A stretch of 64,000 nt of DNA from Ruminococcus sp. OA3 (GTDB taxonomy: Bacteria; Bacillota; Clostridia; Lachnospirales; Lachnospiraceae): positions 1,798,001-1,862,000 of the forward strand of contig NZ_JAKNTO010000001.1 of NCBI RefSeq assembly GCF_022440845.1, in the 5' to 3' direction. The position numbers and the translations under genes are program-made. Positions 17,917-26,338 of the stretch are shown one piece after another (within the stretch, counting starts at the first letter, position 1; every line of letters starts with the position of its first letter). The notes below the pieces were generated by a model. It saw nothing but the letters and a program-made list of their open reading frames with translations, did no database searches and was not told the origin of the DNA.

Positions 17917-19173
17917 ATGACAGGAAAAGAAAAATTAAAACTGGCGGTAAACCATGAGGAAGGTCCTGTATTATTTGACCTGGGGGGGATGCCGACCACT
18001 GGAATACACTGTACAGTGGTGGAAAAGCTCAGAGAATATTACGGGCTCGAGAAACGTATGATCAGGATTCAGGAGCCGGTTCAGCTGCTGGCTGCACTCG
18101 ACGATGATCTGAAAGAGGCAATGGGGATTCAGACGACACCCCTTTGGGGAGCCGGAACAATGTTCGGGTTCCGGCAGACTGATGAATTCAAAGAATGGAA
18201 AACTCCGTGGGGGCAGGAAGTACTTGTCGCCAAAGACTTCATGACTTCGTCCAACGAGAAGGGTGATACCTTCATCTACGCATGCGGCGATATGAATTAT
18301 CCGCCGGCAGGCTGTATGCCGAAAGGCGGTTTCTTCTTTGACAATATCATGCGGGCTCCGGAGTTTGACGAGGATGACTATGATATCAGGGATAACCTGG
18401 AAGAGTTCGGACCGGTTTCTGAAGAAGATCTGGAATGGCTGAGAGTTCAGAGACCCCTCTTTGAGAACTCTTCCGATGTCATTATGGGCAATTTGGGTGG
18501 GACGGCGTTCGGTGATATAGCTCTTGTCCCTGGACCTCAGCTGAGACAGCCGAAAGGAATCCGGGATGTCGCAGAATGGTATATCTCCATTGTATCGAGA
18601 CCGGAGATCCTGCACGAGATTTTTGAGTACGAAGCCAATTATGCGATCGAGAATTTAAAGAAAATGCATGATGTACTGGGGGATTCAATACAGGTGGCAT
18701 ATATCTGCGGTGCGGATTTTGGTACTCAGAACGGACCGTTTTGTTCCAATGATGTATTCCGGGACGTTTATAAACCCTACTATAAAAGAGTGAATGACTG
18801 GATTCATGAAAATACGATATGGAAGACATTCAAACATTGCTGCGGAAGTATTTTCACACTGATTCCGGAACTGATTGAAGCGGGATTTGACATTTTAAAT
18901 CCGGTGCAGTGGACAGCAAAGAATATGGACAGGGATGCGCTTAAAGATACATACGGCAGTCAGATCACTTTCTGGGGCGGAGGTGTGGATACCCAGAAGA
19001 CACTGCCGTTCGGAACCCCTGATCAGGTCTATGAGGAAGTGCTCGCATGCTGCAATACATTTAACAGGGGCGGAGGTTTTGTATTTAATACGATACATAA
19101 TCTTCAGCCGCAGGTACCTGTTGAAAATGTTGTGGCGATGGTAGATGCGATACGAAGATATAACGGTGAATAA
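17917..19173 (+). CDS. Uroporphyrinogen decarboxylase-like protein in a sugar operon
   Basis: 418 residues of the UroD superfamily, which includes heme biosynthetic HemE and the corrinoid methyltransferases MtaA/CmuA. It is longer than HemE (about 350), and the KHCCGSI segment near residue 308 resembles the His-x-Cys zinc region of the methyltransferases rather than the decarboxylase active site. No heme gene and no corrinoid protein gene is near. It sits at the end of the sugar importer operon and is followed by a terminator. A role in removing a methyl group from a methylated sugar is conceivable but only inferred. Confidence 0.75.
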   Translation: MTGKEKLKLAVNHEEGPVLFDLGGMPTTGIHCTVVEKLREYYGLEKRMIRIQEPVQLLAALDDDLKEAMGIQTTPLWGAGTMFGFRQTDEFKEWKTPWGQEVLVAKDFMTSSNEKGDTFIYACGDMNYPPAGCMPKGGFFFDNIMRAPEFDEDDYDIRDNLEEFGPVSEEDLEWLRVQRPLFENSSDVIMGNLGGTAFGDIALVPGPQLRQPKGIRDVAEWYISIVSRPEILHEIFEYEANYAIENLKKMHDVLGDSIQVAYICGADFGTQNGPFCSNDVFRDVYKPYYKRVNDWIHENTIWKTFKHCCGSIFTLIPELIEAGFDILNPVQWTAKNMDRDALKDTYGSQITFWGGGVDTQKTLPFGTPDQVYEEVLACCNTFNRGGGFVFNTIHNLQPQVPVENVVAMVDAIRRYNGE

Positions 19174-19200
19174 GCTGGGAGCAGCGTATTGCCGCAGGTG

Positions 19201-19228
19201 AAGATTGCGCTTAGGCGCAATCTTTCTT
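19201..19228 (+). terminator. Terminator between the UroD-like gene and the LacI chimera
   Basis: AAGATTGCGC and GCGCAATCTT form a perfect 10-bp stem with a TTAG loop. The T tract (TCTTG) is short, so some read-through is possible. Confidence 0.7.
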
Positions 19229-19256
19229 GCAGTATCAATCATAAATGTGCTAAACT
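19227..19256 (+). promoter_or_regulatory. Promoter of the LacI chimera gene
   Basis: TTGCAG at 19227-19232 and TAAACT at 19251-19256 with 18 bases between; TGC directly before the -10 makes it an extended -10 promoter. Confidence 0.5.
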
Positions 19257-19267
19257 GAATGCAAAGC

Positions 19268-19281
19268 ATGAAACGTATCAT
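19268..19281 (+). promoter_or_regulatory. LacI-type operator, copy 3
   Basis: ATGAAACGTATCAT, a near-palindrome around CG, located about 11 bases after the -10 box and 19 bases before the regulator's own start codon. This implies autoregulation by the LacI chimera. Confidence 0.65.
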
Positions 19282-19300
19282 GATGCATTAGGAGGGCTAT

Positions 19301-21499
19301 ATGGCGACGATAAAAGAAGTTGCAAAGCTTGCAGGCGTATCTCTTGGTACAGCCTCGAATGTATTGAATGGAAAAACACAGAATGAGGAACTGATCCGGC
19401 GTGTGGAGAAAGCGATGGAAGAGCTGGCGTATCAGCCGGATGCCAATGCACGCAGCCTGAAAAATACACAAAGTTCATTGATCGGAGTGATTCTCCCGGA
19501 TGCACTGCAGCGGGATTATGCGGAATTTCTCCATAATCTGGAAAGATGTTTCAGGGAACAGGGGTACAGTATTGTTGTAAAATTCAGCAGAAATAACCGT
19601 CTGATTGAAAAAAAATGTATCGAGGCCTGCCTTCAGCAGTCTGTGGCAGGGATTGTCCTGCACTCCAATGTCAGGGACAAAATTGATGCCAGATTAAACG
19701 GGAAGAATGTGCCCGGAGTGATCATCGGAAGAAACAAAGTCAAAGATTCATCTGATGACCGGATTGTGATCGACTATGGGGATGCATTTGAATCAGCGCT
19801 GGAAGACTTTCGCAGTATGGGTCTGTCAAGGGTGGGACTGATTCTGGAAAAAGAACTGATGCAGAATGAGGAGATGTTAAAGAAATATCGCGGCTGCTTT
19901 GGACAGGAGGAACTGATCAAAGTGGTGGAGAGCAATCAGGAACAGGGCTTTCAGGCATTTTTTGAATTATACACCGCCACTCATGATCTTCAGGCAGTGA
20001 TCGTGGGCAGCGAACAGATCGGTATCGGAGTTCATAAGGCGGCTGAAACGCTGGAGGCACAGAATGTACTCATTGTGGTGATGAAAGAAAGCCGTTGGAT
20101 GGAGGATTCGGGAAAGTATCATGCACAGCTTACTGTTCTGCAGAAGGAGGTGGCACAGGCTGCTGCCAAACGGATGATGGATGCCATTGTACGCCCGAAC
20201 CTGCATGAAAATATTACGAATATAATTAAGGCAAGATATGATAAGGATCCGGCGTCAGGTGCGCAGATTCAGAGAGCTCCGGGAGAGCTGGTATTTGCTA
20301 TGTATGACTGTTCATCGTCCAGGAGTCTGCAGATGCTTTCGCAGATTTATGAAAAAGAAAGCGGTAAGAAGATCCGTTTCGATCTTTTGAAATACAGGGA
20401 ACTCGAAGAACTTCTGTATGAAAACTCCATGCAGAAGGACAGCAGGTATGACGGGTTTATGATGGACATCACATGGCTGGAGGGACTGGCCGAGAGTGGC
20501 GGAGTGGCAAATCTGGATGGTCTGCTGAAGGAAAATCAGGAATACTTTACCGGATTTGTGGATGATGTCGTCAAGGAGTGCGGTATGTATGTGGAGTCTC
20601 TGTATGCAGTTCCTTTCATGTCAGGTGCACAGATTCTGTTCTATCAGAAGGATCTGTTTGAAGACCGGATGCTGCAGATGCGGTTTCGAAGGATGTACGG
20701 CGAGGAGCTGGCTCCGCCGAAGACATGGGCGCAGTTTAATCTGGTTGCAGAATTCTTTACGAAATCTATCAACCCGCAGTCTCCGGTAAAATACGGGACT
20801 TCACTGCCGACGGGGGCAAATGTTTATACAACCATCAGCTTTCTTTCTCATCTCTGGGCATATGGAAGTGATGTCTTTGACGAGAAGGGAAATGTAGTGA
20901 TCGACAACGGAAATTCGGTTGCAGCGCTGAAGAATCTGATCACTTCTTATCAGTATACGTCAGGGAAAGAACTGTTTTCATGGAATGATGTGGCGGATGA
21001 GTTTGCCAGGGGCGACAGTGCGATGATTGTACTGTATGATTCTGATGCGGGAAGCATCAACAACTATACGAAATCCAAAGTGGCGGGAAATCTGGGATGT
21101 GCGCTGGTACCGGGAGGAAAACCGGTGCTTGGAGGCTGGAGTCTCGGCCTGAACCGTTATGGCCGTCATATGGAGGACGCACAGAACTTCCTGATCTGGG
21201 CATGCGGCAATCAGAATGCAATACCACTGGCGCTGCTTGGTGGCTCTACGCTGAGAAAAGATTATTATGAGCGTTCCGATCTGGAATATGCAGTTCCCTG
21301 GAAGACGTTGATTCTGGAGAGTTATCGGCAGAGCAAGAAACGGTACATGCCGGAGATTTTGGACGAGAGCCGGAGGAAGAACAATATTTATACGGAGATT
21401 ATTCCGGGTGAGATTGAGCGTGTGCTGAGAAGAGAGAGTGATGAGAGCCAGGCTGTACGTAATATGAAGGACAGGATAGAGAAACTGGTGATAAAATAA
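19301..21499 (+). CDS. LacI family regulator fused to an ABC solute-binding domain
   Basis: 732 residues, about twice the size of a LacI protein. Residues 3-25 are a canonical LacI helix-turn-helix with hinge region (IKEVAKLAGVSLGTASNVLNG). Residues 60-310 resemble the LacI sugar-binding core, though weakly. From about 329 to 700 the sequence is a family 1 extracellular solute-binding protein (GELVFAMYDCSSS, then PFMSGAQILFYQKDLFED, PPKTWAQFNLVAEFF and GGWSLGLN). There is no signal peptide or membrane helix, so the binding protein acts in the cytoplasm as a sensor. It is not derived from the neighbouring ChvE-type protein, which belongs to a different class. Probable regulator of this cluster through the ATGAAACGT sites. 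Confidence 0.88.
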   Translation: MATIKEVAKLAGVSLGTASNVLNGKTQNEELIRRVEKAMEELAYQPDANARSLKNTQSSLIGVILPDALQRDYAEFLHNLERCFREQGYSIVVKFSRNNRLIEKKCIEACLQQSVAGIVLHSNVRDKIDARLNGKNVPGVIIGRNKVKDSSDDRIVIDYGDAFESALEDFRSMGLSRVGLILEKELMQNEEMLKKYRGCFGQEELIKVVESNQEQGFQAFFELYTATHDLQAVIVGSEQIGIGVHKAAETLEAQNVLIVVMKESRWMEDSGKYHAQLTVLQKEVAQAAAKRMMDAIVRPNLHENITNIIKARYDKDPASGAQIQRAPGELVFAMYDCSSSRSLQMLSQIYEKESGKKIRFDLLKYRELEELLYENSMQKDSRYDGFMMDITWLEGLAESGGVANLDGLLKENQEYFTGFVDDVVKECGMYVESLYAVPFMSGAQILFYQKDLFEDRMLQMRFRRMYGEELAPPKTWAQFNLVAEFFTKSINPQSPVKYGTSLPTGANVYTTISFLSHLWAYGSDVFDEKGNVVIDNGNSVAALKNLITSYQYTSGKELFSWNDVADEFARGDSAMIVLYDSDAGSINNYTKSKVAGNLGCALVPGGKPVLGGWSLGLNRYGRHMEDAQNFLIWACGNQNAIPLALLGGSTLRKDYYERSDLEYAVPWKTLILESYRQSKKRYMPEILDESRRKNNIYTEIIPGEIERVLRRESDESQAVRNMKDRIEKLVIK

Positions 21500-21505
21500 G
21501 GAGAA

Positions 21506-21534
21506 GACCACCGTGTAAAATCGGTGGCCTTTTT
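21506..21534 (+). terminator. Rho-independent terminator after the LacI chimera
   Basis: CCACCG at 21508-21513 and CGGTGG at 21522-21527 around an 8-base loop, then CCTTTTT. It lies between two convergent units and fits only the plus strand. Confidence 0.8.
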
Positions 21535-21553
21535 AAGGAAAAGTATATAAATA

Positions 21554-23011
21554 TTAGAAAACGTCTTTTAAAGCAGGATATAATGTCCTGAATTTCTGAT
21601 ACCGTTCTTCGTATCTGGCAACCAGTCCGGGATCGGGATCCACTGTCTGTACGACCTTTACAATCGCATCAGCAGCACCTGTGACATCCGGATATTCTCC
21701 GCAGCCCACTGCTGCGAGCATGGCACCTCCGAGAGCAGGGCCTTCTTCAACTTCGGGCACATCCACTTTCAGATTCATGACATTGGCGATGATGGTCTTC
21801 CAGAGAGGACTTTTGGCACCGCCGCCGCAGATTTTTGTCCTTACGATCGGAATACCCAGGCTTCTGGCTACTTCCAGTGAGTCTCTCAGGGCAAAGGCAA
21901 CCCCTTCCAGGATGGCCTGCGTCATATCTTCCCTGGTGGTATCCATACTCATACCGAGAAAAACGGCTCTGGCATTTGGGTCATTGTGCGGAGAACGTTC
22001 TCCCATCAGGTAAGGCAGGTAGAACACCTGGTTTTCACCGAGGCGTGTGATATTTTTCTGCTCTGCCGCATAATCTGTAGTTTTTAAAATATCATCATTC
22101 CACCATTTATTGCAGGATGCAGCGCTGAGCATGCAGCCCATCAGATGAAAGTGCCCATCCGCATGTGCGAAGGAGTGCAGTGCATTGTTTTCATCTACTC
22201 CGAACTTATCACTGGAGATAAAGATAGTCCCGGAAGTTCCAAGTGAGAGATTACACATTCCGTCACCTACCGTTCCGGTTCCGACGGCAGCTGCCGCATT
22301 GTCTCCTGCCCCCGCGATGACTTGTACACAGTGGGAAAGACCGAGCTCATCTGCGATCTGCGGCTTAAGCGTTCCCACAGGTTCGTAGCTTTCATACAGC
22401 TTCGGAAGCTGCTCTTGTGTAATGCCGCAGACAGAAAGCATCTCGTCTGACCAGCGTCTGTCTTTTACGTTCAGCAGCAGCATGCCGGATGCATCTGACA
22501 TATCCGTACAGAATTCACCGGACAGGCGGTATGCCAGATAGTCTTTCGGAAGCATGATCTTTTTGATGCGCCTGAAATTCTCCGGCTCGTGCTTTGCAAG
22601 CCACAGGATCTTCGGTGCAGTAAAGCCGGCAAATGCAATGTTGGCCGTGTACTGCGACAGTTTATCCCTGCCGACTACCCGGTTCAGATAATCGGTCTCC
22701 TCTGATGTTCTGCCGTCATTCCAGAGAATGGCAGGGCGGATGACGCGGTCCTGATCATCCAGGACAACGAGACCATGCATCTGGCCGCCAAAGCTGATGC
22801 CGCGGATGCTGCTCTTGTCAGCGCCGTCCGTCAACTCCAGCAGACCGTCCATTGTCTGTGCAAACCAGTCTTCGGGGTTCTGCTGCGACCAGCCCGGATG
22901 AGGAAAGTACAGCGGGTATTCCCGGCTGACTGTTTTGCAGATGGTTCCTTTTTCGTCCATCAGCAGCAATTTGACTGCTGAAGTACCGAGATCGATACCG
23001 ATATACAGCAT
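21554..23011 (-). CDS. xylB: Xylulokinase (FGGY family)
   Basis: 485-residue FGGY carbohydrate kinase, closest in pattern to XylB: LYIGIDLGTSAVKLLL at the N-terminus, YPLYFPHPGWSQQNPEDW near residue 35, SFGGQMHGLVVLD, and late GGGAKSPLWKTI for nucleotide binding. It phosphorylates D-xylulose or a similar ketopentose with ATP. The start at 23011 is preceded by GGAGGTG; a frame reaching to 23047 would overlap the isomerase gene. It is the last gene of a minus-strand unit after a fucose/arabinose isomerase-like gene, so its substrate is probably that enzyme's ketose product. Confidence 0.88.
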   Translation of the reverse strand: MLYIGIDLGTSAVKLLLMDEKGTICKTVSREYPLYFPHPGWSQQNPEDWFAQTMDGLLELTDGADKSSIRGISFGGQMHGLVVLDDQDRVIRPAILWNDGRTSEETDYLNRVVGRDKLSQYTANIAFAGFTAPKILWLAKHEPENFRRIKKIMLPKDYLAYRLSGEFCTDMSDASGMLLLNVKDRRWSDEMLSVCGITQEQLPKLYESYEPVGTLKPQIADELGLSHCVQVIAGAGDNAAAAVGTGTVGDGMCNLSLGTSGTIFISSDKFGVDENNALHSFAHADGHFHLMGCMLSAASCNKWWNDDILKTTDYAAEQKNITRLGENQVFYLPYLMGERSPHNDPNARAVFLGMSMDTTREDMTQAILEGVAFALRDSLEVARSLGIPIVRTKICGGGAKSPLWKTIIANVMNLKVDVPEVEEGPALGGAMLAAVGCGEYPDVTGAADAIVKVVQTVDPDPGLVARYEERYQKFRTLYPALKDVF

Positions 23012-23034
23012 ATGTACACCTCCGATGATACAGC

Positions 23035-24528
23035 CTACAGGCTGCATCCAAATGGGTTTTCTGTGGGGTAACGGACGCCGGCCGGCTGATTATAACCGAT
23101 TTCCTCTACAGGAACGCCGATGTATTTGAATACTTCATACAATGCTTTTCCAAAATGACCGAATGCCACTGCGCCGTGGTGCGGATAGTTGCCTTCGATC
23201 AGCACATGACGGTAAAATCTTCCCATTTCAGGGATCGCGAAGATACCGATCGCACCGAAGGAGCGAGTTGCTACAGGAAGAACCTCACCCTGTGCGATGT
23301 AAGCGCGCAGTTTGTTGTCGGATGTACTCTGCAGACGGAAGAACGTAATGTCACCCGGTACGATATCTCCTTCCAGGGTACCCTGTGTCACTTCTTCAGG
23401 GAGTGCTCTTGCCATGATGAACTGATATTTCATCTCACAGAAGGAGAGTTTCTGTGATGCCGTATTTCCACAGTGGAATCCCATGAAGGTATCTTTTAAG
23501 GTATAGTCGTATTTGCCGCTGATGTCTTCTGTATAAAGATCTTTCGGCACGGAGTTGTTGATGTCGAGCAGAGTGACAATATCCTGGCTGACAGCTGTTC
23601 CGATAAATTCACTTAAGGCTCCGTAGATATCGACCTCACAGGACACCGGAATCCCCTGTGCAGTCAGACGGCTGTTAACGTAGCACGGAACGAAACCAAA
23701 CTGTGTCTGGAATGCCGGCCAGCATTTCCCGGCGATTGCCACGTATTTGCGGTAACCGCGATGTTCTTCCACCCAGTCTTTTAAAGTCAGTTCGTACTGT
23801 GCAAGTTTCGGAAGGATGTCCGGTTTTTTATTTCCGCTGCCGAGTTCTGCCGTCATCTCTTTTACAAGCGCCGGGATCCTTTCGTCTCCGTCATGCCTGT
23901 GGAATGCCTCGAACAGATCCAGCTCGGAATTTTCTTCCAGTTCAACACCCAGGTTGTACAGCTGCTGGATCGGGGCATTGCAGGCAAGGAAATTGAGCGG
24001 GCGCGGACCAAAGCTGATGATCTTGAGGTCCAGGAGACCGATGACCGCGCGCGCGATCGGCAGGAATTCGTGAATCATATCCGCACATTCTTCAGCATCT
24101 CCTACCGGATATTCAGGTATGTAAGCTTTGACATTTCTCAGTTTCAGATTGTAGCTGGCGTTTAACATACCGCAGTATGCGTCGCCTCTGCCCTGGATGA
24201 GATGATCACCGCTCTCCTCAGCCGCGGCCACGAACATTTTCGGACCGTCAAAATGTTTGGCGAGCAGTGTCTCGGAGATCTCAGGACCAAAGTTGCCGAG
24301 ATAGACTGCCAGTGCGTTGCAGCCGGCTTTTTTAATATCTTCCAGCGCCTGCACCATATGGAGCTCACTCTCCACGATACAAACCGGGCACTCATAGATG
24401 GAGTCAGCCCCGTATTTCTGTGTATAGGCTTCAACCAATGCCTTTCTGCGGTTGACGGACAGGCTTTCCGGAAAACAGTCCCTGCTCACGGCTACAATTC
24501 CGATTTTTACTTCTGGTAGATTGTTCAT
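23035..24528 (-). CDS. L-fucose/L-arabinose isomerase family protein
   Basis: 497-residue member of the fucose/arabinose isomerase superfamily, which interconverts aldoses and ketoses with Mn2+. The region VSCEVDIYGALSEFIG (about residue 295) and MGFHCGN (about 350) carry candidate metal ligands, and GNYPHHGAVAFGHFG near the C-terminus the third. Overall similarity is to the shorter, less characterised branch rather than to classical FucI (about 590 residues) or AraA. Neighbours are xylulokinase, DUF4867 and an AraC regulator, so an aldopentose or deoxysugar entering the xylulose-5-phosphate route is likely. Exact substrate unknown. Confidence 0.82.
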   Translation of the reverse strand: MNNLPEVKIGIVAVSRDCFPESLSVNRRKALVEAYTQKYGADSIYECPVCIVESELHMVQALEDIKKAGCNALAVYLGNFGPEISETLLAKHFDGPKMFVAAAEESGDHLIQGRGDAYCGMLNASYNLKLRNVKAYIPEYPVGDAEECADMIHEFLPIARAVIGLLDLKIISFGPRPLNFLACNAPIQQLYNLGVELEENSELDLFEAFHRHDGDERIPALVKEMTAELGSGNKKPDILPKLAQYELTLKDWVEEHRGYRKYVAIAGKCWPAFQTQFGFVPCYVNSRLTAQGIPVSCEVDIYGALSEFIGTAVSQDIVTLLDINNSVPKDLYTEDISGKYDYTLKDTFMGFHCGNTASQKLSFCEMKYQFIMARALPEEVTQGTLEGDIVPGDITFFRLQSTSDNKLRAYIAQGEVLPVATRSFGAIGIFAIPEMGRFYRHVLIEGNYPHHGAVAFGHFGKALYEVFKYIGVPVEEIGYNQPAGVRYPTENPFGCSL

Positions 24529-24558
24529 AATAGATTCCCTCCCAAATATAATTTGTCA

Positions 24559-25176
24559 TTAAAGTGTGATATTATCACCTTTCAGTCCGCAGAACGCACC
24601 TTCGATGTGTGCATCCGCATGGGCGATCAGCCATTTGTTCTTTGCTGCCATCAGACGGTTTTCGGCGTCATCAATCAGCGGAAAATCAATGTCCGTGTTC
24701 GTTCCTTTTGGAAGCACGACAACACAGCGAAAATTTTCTCCGGAGACGGATATCGGTGCGTAGTGCAGCGTGGTGGCATAAAGCTCAACCGCAGTTCCTG
24801 CGGGAAGCAGAAAAGCCTCCATCTTTGAAGTCTCATATATAAAGTCATCCGTGATATCCTGCTGCATGCCGAGCAGCAAAATGAGGTCCGTCACGGCGAT
24901 ATTAATCTCTGAATCACGGTGATATTCTACTGCATTCAGTGAACGGTTGTTTCCATTACAGTATCCGATCTGAATGGGGAGTCCGCCGTAAGCCATGTTT
25001 TTTAATTCTTCTGCGACGGGAAGTTGTTCCATATCCTGATCGGACGGAACGTAAATCACATCATTGTCAGGCAGCGGTGTGTGTTTCATCTCTTCGAGAA
25101 GTCCGCTTACGTCATAAGAGTGAAGTATCTTTCCGTATTTGCGGAAAGAAGAGGCTGTTATTTCCTGTATCCTCAT
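24559..25176 (-). CDS. DUF4867 family protein
   Basis: 205 residues that I recognise as DUF4867, probably cupin-like: NAVEYHRDSEINIAVTDLILLLG in the middle and FLLPAGTAVELYATTLHYAP resemble the paired beta segments of a sugar-binding cupin. The family is commonly found next to fucose-isomerase-like genes, as here, and may be a sugar isomerase or mutarotase; no reaction is established to my knowledge. AAGGAGGAC precedes the ATG. Thirty bases separate it from the isomerase gene downstream. Confidence 0.75.
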   Translation of the reverse strand: MRIQEITASSFRKYGKILHSYDVSGLLEEMKHTPLPDNDVIYVPSDQDMEQLPVAEELKNMAYGGLPIQIGYCNGNNRSLNAVEYHRDSEINIAVTDLILLLGMQQDITDDFIYETSKMEAFLLPAGTAVELYATTLHYAPISVSGENFRCVVVLPKGTNTDIDFPLIDDAENRLMAAKNKWLIAHADAHIEGAFCGLKGDNITL

Positions 25177-25237
25177 AGAAGTCCTCCTTCATGGTACGGC
25201 AGCCGGCCCGTTTGGGCCCGCCGTGTTCTATATGGAC

Positions 25238-25246
25238 ATTATAGCA
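25238..25246 (-). promoter_or_regulatory. Extended -10 promoter for the DUF4867-isomerase-xylB unit
   Basis: On the minus strand TGC-TATAAT reads from 25246 to 25238; no strong -35 box. The leader that follows contains a GC-rich hairpin (GGCCC/GGGCC with AAAC loop, about 25204-25220) shortly before the DUF4867 ribosome site. Confidence 0.45.
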
Positions 25247-25283
25247 ACCTTTATTTGACCTAACTACCAAAAACTTAGCTTGT

Positions 25284-26129
25284 TTATGGCGATTTCTTAT
25301 CCTTTTTGGAAAATTCAGTTCTGCGAAATTCGCTGGGCAGGATGCCGTAGCGTTTGGTGAAGACATGAGAAAAAGATTTGCTGCTGGCAAAACCGTGGCT
25401 GAGGGCGATCTCACCGATGGGAGTTCGGGTATTGACGAGTTGTTTATAGGCATACTCCAGGCGAAGATTCTGCAGATACGTTTTAAAAGTAGTCCTGGCA
25501 TACTTCTGAAACATCCGTGACAAATACGTGGGTGAATATCCAAAAGTCTGAGCAAGGCTCTCAAGTGTCAGATTCTGAGCGTAGTTTTCCTTCATGTAGG
25601 AAGTGATCCTGGAGAGGCGGTTAAGGTTTTTATTGCTGCGCACAAGCTCTGGATTCACATCCAGTTTCCGGTATTTTGTTACGAGCAGATACACCAGCAT
25701 ATAGAACTGGCTCAGCACTTTAAGCTCATAACCGCATTCACCCCTGGCATATGTTGTGTAAAGACTGTGCAGCAAGGTCATAACTTCTGCATCCTGATTG
25801 CGTGAGCTGTGTGAGAAATAGATGAATTTATCATCTGTATAATAACTTTCGAAGGCGGACAGAGGAATCTGCAGGACGATCGTCAGGTTGGGTTTGGGGG
25901 AATGAACAGAGTGTACTTCGTTAGAGTTGACCAACATGAATTCTCCGGGGATAAGCGGATATTCTTTTTCGTTGATAAAAAACTGAAGTTCACCTTCAAA
26001 AAGTGCAAAAATCTCCACCGAACGGTGCCAGTGTTTTTCTCGGTTATAATTGCCGTCCTTACCTTCAAAGACAAACATCTTAAATGGAATGTCATCATTC
26101 GGTATGATCAGTTCGTGAGAAATGTCCAT
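25284..26129 (-). CDS. AraC family transcriptional regulator
   Basis: 281 residues. The N-terminal half is an AraC-type cupin sensor (HWHRSVEIFALFEGELQFFI and YPLIPGEFMLVNSNEVHSV). The C-terminal 100 residues hold the two helix-turn-helix motifs, with LTLESLAQTFGYSPTYLSRM and LSHGFASSKSFSHVFTKRYG followed by PSEFRR. It probably activates the DUF4867-isomerase-xylB unit just downstream in response to the sugar. Start at 26129 follows GAGGAG by 7 bases; the frame continues upstream to 26315 but without a ribosome site and through A+T-rich promoter-like DNA. Confidence 0.88.
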   Translation of the reverse strand: MDISHELIIPNDDIPFKMFVFEGKDGNYNREKHWHRSVEIFALFEGELQFFINEKEYPLIPGEFMLVNSNEVHSVHSPKPNLTIVLQIPLSAFESYYTDDKFIYFSHSSRNQDAEVMTLLHSLYTTYARGECGYELKVLSQFYMLVYLLVTKYRKLDVNPELVRSNKNLNRLSRITSYMKENYAQNLTLESLAQTFGYSPTYLSRMFQKYARTTFKTYLQNLRLEYAYKQLVNTRTPIGEIALSHGFASSKSFSHVFTKRYGILPSEFRRTEFSKKDKKSP

Positions 26130-26338
26130 GAATGTTCTCCTCTGTAATGTCATGATTCTTACAATGTGTGGCTGTGTATTTCTCAGGTGGAAAGAATCGA
26201 AATATGCAAAGTATATCTTGAAATTTTCCGAAATTTTCTTGACGCAACCGCCTGAATTATGTACAATATAAATACAATATGATGCAAAACATAGATAAAA
26301 TTTGAAAAAATGCACAAAATTTGATCGTTCTGTTCAAT

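Noticed and set aside
17917-19173. Heme biosynthetic uroporphyrinogen decarboxylase
   Set aside because: Too long, lies among sugar genes, and has an HCCG segment typical of the methyltransferase branch.
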